DNA of 64,000 bases from Asaia krungthepensis NRIC 0535 (lineage in GTDB: Bacteria; Pseudomonadota; Alphaproteobacteria; Acetobacterales; Acetobacteraceae). The position numbers were made by a program, and so were the translations under genes. Below, piece after piece: positions 26,990-33,601 of this stretch (the stretch's first letter is position 1; each line of letters starts with the position of its first letter). Below the pieces are notes generated by a model, which did no database searches, was not told where the DNA came from, and saw only the letters and a list, made by a program, of their open reading frames with translations. The stretch is taken from NCBI RefSeq assembly GCF_025995175.1, contig NZ_BAPV01000001.1:1-64000 (forward strand), given 5' to 3'.

Positions 26990-28189
26990 ATGAATGAACC
27001 CAATACTCCCCCGACGGGCTGGCTGGAAACACGTCTGCCCATCGTCTCGGCATTTCGCCGCGAATATGTCGATTTCGCCATGCCCCGCAATCTGTCCTAT
27101 CTGTGGAATTTCGGGGCGTTCGCAACGATCGCGCTCGGATTGCTGATCGTCAGCGGTATTTTTCTCGCCCTGAATTACACACCGAGTCCAACCGAGGCAT
27201 TCAGCAGCATCGAAACAATCGACCGTCATGTCGCCTCTGGCTGGCTTGTGCGCGCTATCCATATGGGCGGCGTCTCAATGCTGTTTGTCGCACTTTACGT
27301 GCATATGGCGCGCAGCCTCTATTATGGATCCTACAAGGCGCCACGCGAACTGCTCTGGCTGACAGGGCTAGGACTCTTCATACTGGTCATGATTGCAGCC
27401 TTTGCCGGGTATATTCTCCCCTGGGGGCAGATGTCGTACTGGGGCGCCACCGTGGTCATCAATGCCCTGAACGCGGTACCGCTGATCGGGCCGTCCCTTG
27501 CCTCATGGCTGCTTGGTGGCGAGGGTCTGGGTTCTGTCGCGCTGCACCGCATTTACGTCCTGCATTTTGTCACCGCGTTTTCGATTATCGGTGTCATCGT
27601 TCTGCATGTGGCCGCTCTGCATGTCACGGGCTCGAACAATCCCACCGGCATTGAGCCGAAAACAGCAGAGGACGTGGTGCCCTTTCACCCGTATTACACC
27701 ACCAAGGACGGTCTCGGTCTTTGCCTCTTTCTGATGGTCTACGCGGCACTGATTTTCTTCGCTCCCGACCTTCTGACGCTCGCCAATAATTACGCCATGG
27801 CCAATCCGCTGGTCACACCCGGTGACATCACGCCTGAGTGGTATTTCGCTCCCTTTTACGCCATTCTACGCGCTGTACCGTCCAAGCTGGGCGGCCTCCT
27901 GCTGTCGGCAGGCAGTCTGGCGGTCCTTTTTGCTGTGCCATGGCTCGACCGGTCGCCCATCCGTTCAGCGCGTTACCGCCCTGTTCTGCGCTGGGCTCTG
28001 CTGGGCCTTTTTCTCGCTTTCATAGCGCTTGGCGTTGCGGGTATGCATAAACCGACCGGGTTCTGGCTCGGCGTCAGCCGTCTCGGCGTGATTTACTACT
28101 ATCTCTATTTTCTGGTTTTGCTGCCTTTCCTGCCACGCGTGGAAATTCCGCGCTCCCTGCCTGCCACATTGCGCGGAGAGGGCGCATGA
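26990..28189 (+). CDS. petB: Cytochrome b subunit of the bc1 complex
   Basis: The 399-residue membrane protein is a full-length cytochrome b with eight or so transmembrane helices. The haem-binding His pairs lie in RAIHMGGVSMLFVALYVHM and HRIYVLHF...VLHVAALH, and the Qo-site PEWY motif is present (ITPEWYFAPFYAI). GYILPWGQMSYWGATV is the conserved cd1-loop region. It oxidises ubiquinol and recycles electrons through two b haems. It overlaps the cytochrome c1 gene by 4 bp. Confidence 0.95.
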   Translation: MNEPNTPPTGWLETRLPIVSAFRREYVDFAMPRNLSYLWNFGAFATIALGLLIVSGIFLALNYTPSPTEAFSSIETIDRHVASGWLVRAIHMGGVSMLFVALYVHMARSLYYGSYKAPRELLWLTGLGLFILVMIAAFAGYILPWGQMSYWGATVVINALNAVPLIGPSLASWLLGGEGLGSVALHRIYVLHFVTAFSIIGVIVLHVAALHVTGSNNPTGIEPKTAEDVVPFHPYYTTKDGLGLCLFLMVYAALIFFAPDLLTLANNYAMANPLVTPGDITPEWYFAPFYAILRAVPSKLGGLLLSAGSLAVLFAVPWLDRSPIRSARYRPVLRWALLGLFLAFIALGVAGMHKPTGFWLGVSRLGVIYYYLYFLVLLPFLPRVEIPRSLPATLRGEGA

Positions 28190-28899
28190 AGCGCATTTTC
28201 TTTCCGGCATTCTTGGCTTTTCTCGCGACAGGTATCTGCAAGAATGCTGCCCTCGCGGATACTCCCCAGCAGCGTGGGTTTCAGGTCTATCGTCAGGTAT
28301 GCAGCACCTGCCACAGCCTCGATCAGGTGCGCTTTGCCGATCTTTCAGGGATCGGCCTGTCGGTTGCGGATATCAAGGCTTATGCCGCGAGCCGTCAGGT
28401 TCCTGACGGCGTGGATGATGACGGCGATCCCAAAACCCGACCGGCCCATCTCTCAGATCTCATCGGCTCTCCTTATCCGAATGAGGCCATGGCCCGCATG
28501 GCCAATCATGGGGATTTACCCCCTGATTTTTCCCGCCTTGCCATGACGGAGGAGGGCGGGGCCGCCCGGATAGAAACTATCCTGCGCAGCTATGCGCCCA
28601 AGCCGGCCGATCTTGTTCTGCCGCCAGGCTCTTATTACAATACAGCCTTCGCCCAGAACCATATCGGCATGCCGCCGCCTCTGCATGACGGTCAGGTCAA
28701 ATATGTCGATGGAACAGCGGCGACGCTGCCGCAGATGGCTCAGGATGTGAGTGCCTATCTGGACTGGGTTGCGCATCCGCATTCAATGGAACGGACCCAT
28801 ATAGGACTGGGTGTTCTGGCCTATCTGGCGGTATTGACCGTCCTTCTGGCAATCATGAAACGGCGCGTCTGGAAGCGTGTGAAGGGAACGGGATCATGA
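28186..28899 (+). CDS. petC: Cytochrome c1 subunit of the bc1 complex
   Basis: The 237-residue subunit has a signal peptide (cleavage near ALAD), haem site CSTCH (39-43), the c1 signature DLPPDFSRLAMTEEGGAARI-type stretch, an axial Met in HIGMPPPLHDG and a C-terminal membrane anchor (about 203-224) followed by basic residues. It passes electrons from the Rieske protein to soluble cytochrome c. It overlaps both neighbours by 4 bp, so it is coupled to cytochrome b and to the redoxin gene that follows. Confidence 0.94.
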   Translation: MKRIFFPAFLAFLATGICKNAALADTPQQRGFQVYRQVCSTCHSLDQVRFADLSGIGLSVADIKAYAASRQVPDGVDDDGDPKTRPAHLSDLIGSPYPNEAMARMANHGDLPPDFSRLAMTEEGGAARIETILRSYAPKPADLVLPPGSYYNTAFAQNHIGMPPPLHDGQVKYVDGTAATLPQMAQDVSAYLDWVAHPHSMERTHIGLGVLAYLAVLTVLLAIMKRRVWKRVKGTGS

Positions 28900-29501
28900 G
28901 CGAGACCACAACCCTGCTTTATATGCAGGTCATGATATGGGTGATTGTGCTAGGTCTTTGCGCGGTCCTGGTCATGATGGTGCGTCGTGTCAGAGGGTTT
29001 TATCGCCGCATCGCTCCCCTGGGGGCGCTTGCCCCAAGCGGGAGCGCGATCGACCATCTTCCGGCAACAACGCTGCCGACGCTGGCCGGTCAGAAGGTGA
29101 CGCTGGGTGGCACCCGAGCTGATGGCGGCTCTCAGCTTCTGGTTTTCGTCTCCGGTGCCTGCCCGGTTTCCCGCAAGATGGTGCCGATCGTCGATGAATT
29201 TGCGCGGCGTGAAGGGCTTGCCCTGACCTATTGCGGCGATGAAACGAAGGACATGGCGCTGCCCATGCTGGCCACTCTGGGATTGGCCGCGTCACGTTTC
29301 GTGAATGATGCCGCTATCGGGCGTCTTCTGGGCGTGGACAGGGTGCCTTTCGCCGTGCTGCTGGACGAACAGGGCAGGGTGCAGGCGCGCGGGCTGGTCA
29401 ATAATCTTGAGCATCTGGAGAGTCTGCTTGGTGTGCAGGAAACGGGATATCGCTCGCTTCAGGGCTTCATGACGGCCCATCCCCAGGCTCTTGCCGGGTA
29501 G
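28896..29501 (+). CDS. MauD-like membrane-anchored redoxin in the bc1 operon, active-site CPVS
   Basis: The 201-residue protein has one N-terminal transmembrane helix (about 9-29) and a periplasmic thioredoxin/peroxiredoxin-like domain resembling MauD (LVFVSGACPVSRKMVPIVDEF). MauD is thought to help form the disulfides of the amine dehydrogenase light chain. In this copy the motif is CPVS: the resolving Cys is replaced by Ser, unlike the second MauD encoded at 31185 (CPVC). It is the last gene of the bc1 operon (4-bp overlap) and converges on the amine dehydrogenase operon. It may serve as a one-Cys reductase or isomerase, or in maturation of cytochromes; unproven. Confidence 0.8.
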   Translation: MSETTTLLYMQVMIWVIVLGLCAVLVMMVRRVRGFYRRIAPLGALAPSGSAIDHLPATTLPTLAGQKVTLGGTRADGGSQLLVFVSGACPVSRKMVPIVDEFARREGLALTYCGDETKDMALPMLATLGLAASRFVNDAAIGRLLGVDRVPFAVLLDEQGRVQARGLVNNLEHLESLLGVQETGYRSLQGFMTAHPQALAG

Positions 29502-29513
29502 GATAACGCCCAC

Positions 29514-29541
29514 CGGTCAGGCTTCCACACCGGTCTGACCG
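29514..29541. terminator. Inverted repeat between the convergent bc1 and amine dehydrogenase operons
   Basis: CGGTCAG and CTGACCG pair around a 14-nt loop 12 bp after the redoxin stop. No T-run follows; weak terminator candidate. The rest of the gap to 29680 shows nothing I recognise. Confidence 0.3.
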
Positions 29542-29680
29542 CGCTGGCCGTCGCCCGAGGTCGGTGCCCTGTTGCAGCATCATGCCACGACACGGGACAA
29601 TGCTTTCTCAGCGCCCCGATTTCTCAAGACACATAAGGCGGATACTGCCGGGCAGTGCCTTTGTCTTGACGAAGGCGGAC

Positions 29681-30139
29681 TCAGTGCGGGCAGGCCGCAC
29701 GTGCGCGACTGAGGACCTCTGCCCTGAGAGCCATGAGATCGTCGGTCTGGAGCGGTTTGGCGCGCAACACATGTACCTCCTGCGCTGTGAACGGCTTCGT
29801 CCCTTGCGGTGTACTGATGCCCCCCAAGCGGAAAAGTACGAAATTGAGTACATCCGCCAGTTCCTGATCATCGCGTATCAGAGACATGGAAATGCCGGGC
29901 ACACGGACCAGATAATCGCGTCCTTCGGGCGAGCAGGCGAACCAGCCGACCTGATCGCGCAATGTCGGAACGAATGTCTTGCCGGAAATGCCCTCGATGC
30001 CGTGGCAGCCACCGCAATGGGTCAGATAATTCGTGACCGTATGAGACTGGATCGCCGCCCGGGCAGGACCCGGGAAGGCGACGCCCAGCAGGGCGAGGGC
30101 CGCTGCAAGGCAGAAATCAGGGAAGCGGATGCGCGTCAT
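29681..30139 (-). CDS. Monohaem cytochrome c, last gene of the amine dehydrogenase operon
   Basis: The 152-residue protein has a signal peptide (cleavage near ARAA) and one haem site CGGCH, with a possible axial Met in GISMSLIRDD. It is a small periplasmic class I-type cytochrome c with a long C-terminal extension containing more Cys (RAACPH). It overlaps the next cytochrome gene by 23 bp. Together they probably carry electrons away from the amine dehydrogenase. No close relative is named because the similarity outside the haem region is not distinctive to me. Confidence 0.85.
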   Translation of the reverse strand: MTRIRFPDFCLAAALALLGVAFPGPARAAIQSHTVTNYLTHCGGCHGIEGISGKTFVPTLRDQVGWFACSPEGRDYLVRVPGISMSLIRDDQELADVLNFVLFRLGGISTPQGTKPFTAQEVHVLRAKPLQTDDLMALRAEVLSRARAACPH

Positions 30140-30581
30140 TCAGAGCCTTTCTCTCCGCAAGGATTTCCTTGGCTTTCTTGGGCGTGGCACGCGCGGCCTT
30201 GACCTCGTCAGCCCTAAAGGCGGGAGCGCCAGGCGTGTCGATGCTGCTGATATAGGTCAGGACAGCAGCAAGCTGATCATCGGTAAGAGCCTTGAATGAG
30301 GGCATGAACCCCATATAACTCGAGCCAGCGGCATCGATGGTGCCATGGACACCGTTAAGCAGCACGTCGGCCACATAGGTCTTGCCCTCGGCTGTAGCCG
30401 CGATCTTGCCGATGCGCCCGGCAAGGGGGGGAAACTGCCCCGGCGATCCTGCGCCTGCCGCCTGATGGCATACGCTGCAATTGCTGTTGTAGACGGCCTG
30501 CCCATCTTCGGCATGGGCCGTGGATGCTATGAGAGCGGGCAGAACCAGAAGCCCTGCCAGAGGAAGAAAGCGTCTGGTCAT
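30117..30581 (-). CDS. Monohaem periplasmic cytochrome c, likely amine dehydrogenase electron acceptor
   Basis: The 154-residue protein has a signal peptide (cleavage near AHAE), haem site CSVCH and a likely axial Met in YMGFMP, the pattern of class I cytochromes c. A charged C-terminal tail (VKAARATPKKAKEILAERK) follows the fold. It starts in a 4-bp overlap with the light-subunit gene. In known clusters a cytochrome or copper protein next to the light subunit accepts electrons from the TTQ cofactor; I infer that role here. No amicyanin/azurin gene is visible. Confidence 0.87.
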   Translation of the reverse strand: MTRRFLPLAGLLVLPALIASTAHAEDGQAVYNSNCSVCHQAAGAGSPGQFPPLAGRIGKIAATAEGKTYVADVLLNGVHGTIDAAGSSYMGFMPSFKALTDDQLAAVLTYISSIDTPGAPAFRADEVKAARATPKKAKEILAERKALNDAHPLP

Positions 30582-31198
30582 GAGGCATTCCCGACGATGA
30601 CGGATGTTGAGCAGTTATAGACGAGCGCACCTGTGCCGAAGCACCAGATGATGTCGTTATTCGCCTGAGGGCGATAGCTGGGCTGGTCGCCATCCGTGCC
30701 CAGGCATGGCGGCTGGCTGCAGGCGTCCTGACCGCAGCAATCGCGATAGGCCACGAGGTAGGACTGCCCGTCCTGCGGGTTGAAGCATGTGCCGATCCAC
30801 GAGGTGGGGGAAGGGCGTGTCCCCGGTGGGCAGCTATGGACGCCACCGCCGCATGAAGCGCACAGGAACCCATCGATGGCGCAGTAGCGCCAGTAATCGC
30901 AGGCTGTTGGATCGGTTGTCTGTGCTTTTGCGGCAAAGGGTGAGGGAGCCTTGACGTGCGACTGCGCGGCAGGGGCGGCCTTACCGGTGCCGGGTGGGGT
31001 CGCTGCCGAGGCACGCTCGACTGGCAGGAGCGGAACAAGCGCGCCGAAAGTGGCCCAGGCCCCCAGACGGCCGAGCACGCTTCGGCGTGAGCTGTAGCTG
31101 GCGACATGCCGGATCAGCCGTTCTGTAATTCGGTCGAGAGGGCTGGACGGGGCACCGTCCTGGATCGCGCGGCCCGAAATCAGCTCAGACTGCGTCAT
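30578..31198 (-). CDS. mauA: Amine dehydrogenase light (beta) subunit with TTQ cofactor
   Basis: The 206-residue precursor has a twin-arginine signal (SSRRSVLGRLG) and a Cys-rich mature part matching methylamine/aromatic amine dehydrogenase light chains: CDYWRYCAIDG, CPPGT, TSWIGTC, AYRDCCG and NDIIWCFG. By alignment with the Paracoccus denitrificans subunit (W57, W108, D32, D76), the two Trp that crosslink into tryptophan tryptophylquinone are W134 and W185, and the conserved acids are D109 and D153. Many Cys form disulfides, needing MauD/MauE. It oxidises primary amines to aldehyde and ammonia in the periplasm. The symbol follows the methylamine system; aromatic amine dehydrogenase (aauA) is equally possible. 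Confidence 0.94.
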   Translation of the reverse strand: MTQSELISGRAIQDGAPSSPLDRITERLIRHVASYSSRRSVLGRLGAWATFGALVPLLPVERASAATPPGTGKAAPAAQSHVKAPSPFAAKAQTTDPTACDYWRYCAIDGFLCASCGGGVHSCPPGTRPSPTSWIGTCFNPQDGQSYLVAYRDCCGQDACSQPPCLGTDGDQPSYRPQANNDIIWCFGTGALVYNCSTSVIVGNAS

Positions 31199-31784
31199 GG
31201 AGGAACTCCTTGGTCTCTGGCGAGGATGAAGAGGAAGCAGGAAGCGTCGCGATCAGCGCTTCGACCTGCTGTCGGGTATTGGCGACATCACGCGCGGTGA
31301 TCACGCCATCCGGGTTGAGGGTCACGAGGGTGGGAAGCCTGCCTATCTGAAGCAGGAGAAGCAGTTCCTGGCTGGTGACGAAGGGCGTCGCCCCAAGCCT
31401 GATGGTTGAGGCCATGGCGTGCAGGGCGGTGACATCCCCTTCGCCTGCGAGGACGAGATCGAGATCGTGGATCGCGGCCTGGGCCTGCACGATGGGGAGC
31501 ACGCGCTTGCAGACCGGGCAATCGGGCGAGACGAACAAGATCAGACTCGACCGCCCACGGTCATGACGTCCGCCCATGGAAAATCGCGTATCGTCCAGCG
31601 TCCGGGCAGTGACGCGCGGCAGGGCCTGGCCGGCCTGCAGTCCGGCAAGAACAGGCTGCTGCCCGATCGGGGCAATACGCTCGTGCAAGACGCCGATCTG
31701 ACGGGCGAGAACGAGGACGGCAAGCGTGAGAACGCAGCATAATGCGGCGAGCAGTAACGTCGAGATCAGCAATAGCGTCATCAT
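31185..31784 (-). CDS. mauD: MauD, thioredoxin-like disulfide factor for amine dehydrogenase
   Basis: The 199-residue protein has an N-terminal transmembrane helix (about 3-25) and a periplasmic redoxin domain with the CPVC active site in LFVSPDCPVCKRVLPIV. MauD and MauE are needed for correct disulfide formation in the light subunit; without them the subunit is degraded in known systems. The tandem ATGs at 31784/31781 fall in the 4-bp overlap with mauE, and the gene end overlaps mauA by 14 bp. A longer upstream frame is not used because it lies wholly inside mauE. Confidence 0.9.
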   Translation of the reverse strand: MMTLLLISTLLLAALCCVLTLAVLVLARQIGVLHERIAPIGQQPVLAGLQAGQALPRVTARTLDDTRFSMGGRHDRGRSSLILFVSPDCPVCKRVLPIVQAQAAIHDLDLVLAGEGDVTALHAMASTIRLGATPFVTSQELLLLLQIGRLPTLVTLNPDGVITARDVANTRQQVEALIATLPASSSSSPETKEFLHDAV

Positions 31785-32302
31785 GCGGCGTCTCCTGCAT
31801 TGCGAAGCTGGAGAAAGGCGAGGGTGAGCAGGATCAAGCTGATGCCGCCCATGAGTGTCGCGAGGGAGAGCAGGGTCCCGTCCGGGCGGCCGGTTTCGGC
31901 AGCTCCCAGCATCAGGACAGCCAGCATGATCGTCCGGAGAACGGCTCCGCGTGAGAGGGGCATATCCTGCCCCGGCAGGCAACCGCAGGAGAGGCCAGTG
32001 CGACCGCGCGCGACGTTGATCCCCATCGCAAGGGCAAAAGCCGTCAGCAGGATTGCGGCTGTGAGACAGGCTTCACGAGGAAACATGCCGGAACACAGCC
32101 ACGCTCCCAGAACGAGCTGCACACCGGTCAGAACCCGGGCCACAGGAAAGGCCATCCCGAGCGGAAAGAGCCTGTAGGCAGCAATGAGCGATGCAAAGCC
32201 GGACTGGTCCAGGGCTTTGGACAGGGCTGTCCCGATGAACAGCGCCCCCATTGCGTTCACGCCAACCGCGCCGATCATCTGCAGAGCGAGCGTGCTCATC
32301 AA
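31781..32302 (-). CDS. mauE: MauE, membrane protein for amine dehydrogenase maturation
   Basis: The 173-residue protein has four to five hydrophobic helices (about 6-24, 47-68, 76-95, 118-136, 145-164) and a CGCLPG loop between helices, which fits the MauE/DoxX-like fold. MauE works with MauD in light-chain disulfide formation at the inner membrane. It overlaps mauD and the large-subunit gene by 4 bp each, part of an unbroken chain of overlaps from 33.5 kb to 29.7 kb. Confidence 0.88.
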   Translation of the reverse strand: MMSTLALQMIGAVGVNAMGALFIGTALSKALDQSGFASLIAAYRLFPLGMAFPVARVLTGVQLVLGAWLCSGMFPREACLTAAILLTAFALAMGINVARGRTGLSCGCLPGQDMPLSRGAVLRTIMLAVLMLGAAETGRPDGTLLSLATLMGGISLILLTLAFLQLRNAGDAA

Positions 32303-33492
32303 TCCCCCAGAGCGGTCGTGAAATACAGATCGTCGCCAAGATGCTTCATGGTATGGGCGATCTTCCCGGTCTTCAGATCCCAGATGAAGAAATCACCCGC
32401 CTCATCATTGGTGAACAGCTGGGGAGAGGCGTCCTGTGTGACGCCGACCATAGAACTCGGCCTGGGGAGCTTGATCCGGCGGAGCAGCTTGTGCTTTGCC
32501 ACATCCAGCTCCCAGATTTCCGTGCCCGATACCTTGTGGGTCCAGAACGTGCCCTGATGCATGGCCACGTAAAGACGGCCGCTCGCATGATGCATCGCTG
32601 CCAACTGCCATCCACCGGGGCGCCATGTGACCGTGAACGGGCTGTCCGCATTGGTCGCGGCTTTCATGCCTGCGGCTTCCTGTATCGACCATGGCTTGTC
32701 GATCGTGGTGGTAGCCGACAGGGTCGCCGGGTAGACAAGGCCGCTATAGGAAATGAACCAGGTCTTGCCATCGGCACTGCGAGACGGGCTATGTTCGAAG
32801 ACCGCATCCTTTTCAGGGTCGAAAAAGGGTTTGGTATGGGTGATATCGGCTTTCTCAGCGCCAATGCTGACATTGGCCAGGCTGCCATCGGCGCAGATCG
32901 AGGTGAACCCGTCCTTGCCCCAGGGATAGGTCAGCGCACAGCCGGGAAGACCGACATTCATCGCGACCTTGTGCGTGGTCGTATCGACGACATGAACCGC
33001 GTTGGTTGGCACCATGTCATACACGTAGATCCTGCTGCCATCGCTGCTGATCGTCAGATCGTTCTTTTTGGGCGTGACGAGGGCGCGGCCAGGCAGAACC
33101 TCATCATTCGTGATTTCGAGGGTTTGCGGGTCGTAAGTGGCGAGAAGGTCCGCCCGGTCGCCACGATTGCCGCGCGACCAGACGGTTTCGGCAACGTAAA
33201 AGGCACGACCCTTGGGGTCCTGAACGACATTGCCGTTATAGGCCGCCTGAACCATGCCCAGCAGCTTGCCCTGATCGGCATCGACCACGTAGACGCGGCC
33301 GTCCTTCGCATGATGCCCTACCGGGTCCTGAACCAGAATACGGTGAGGCGTCACAGGAGAGAGCTTGATGATGTCGCTCTCTTCCGTTTGCAGTACCGGC
33401 TCATCCGCAAGGGCCATGCCGCAGGGTGCCAGTGCCGCGCCAGCCAGCAGGAACGCCGTCATGCCGGCCAGTTTTCGGGAGGTGAGACGCAT
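32299..33492 (-). CDS. mauB: Amine dehydrogenase large (alpha) subunit
   Basis: The 397-residue exported subunit forms a seven-bladed beta-propeller that packs against the light chain in an alpha2-beta2 enzyme. After a signal peptide (cleavage near ALAD) it shows repeated propeller strings such as VYVVDADQGKLLGMVQAAY, RAFYVAETVWSRGNRGDRAD and the C-terminal FIWDLKTGKIAH. The YNGNV / ETVWSRG / DLL wording is specific to methylamine and aromatic amine dehydrogenases. The ATG at 33490-33492 begins the signal peptide; an upstream in-frame start would run into the receptor gene. First catalytic gene of the operon. Confidence 0.93.
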   Translation of the reverse strand: MRLTSRKLAGMTAFLLAGAALAPCGMALADEPVLQTEESDIIKLSPVTPHRILVQDPVGHHAKDGRVYVVDADQGKLLGMVQAAYNGNVVQDPKGRAFYVAETVWSRGNRGDRADLLATYDPQTLEITNDEVLPGRALVTPKKNDLTISSDGSRIYVYDMVPTNAVHVVDTTTHKVAMNVGLPGCALTYPWGKDGFTSICADGSLANVSIGAEKADITHTKPFFDPEKDAVFEHSPSRSADGKTWFISYSGLVYPATLSATTTIDKPWSIQEAAGMKAATNADSPFTVTWRPGGWQLAAMHHASGRLYVAMHQGTFWTHKVSGTEIWELDVAKHKLLRRIKLPRPSSMVGVTQDASPQLFTNDEAGDFFIWDLKTGKIAHTMKHLGDDLYFTTALGD

Positions 33493-33601
33493 TGGAGATC
33501 GGTCCTTGCGGAGAAGCGGAGACAGGGTTGAAAGGCACGCGAAACGCGATGGTGAGGGGAGTGATCCAGAGGCGACCCCGCCGGAGCCGCCCGTCCATAG
33601 G

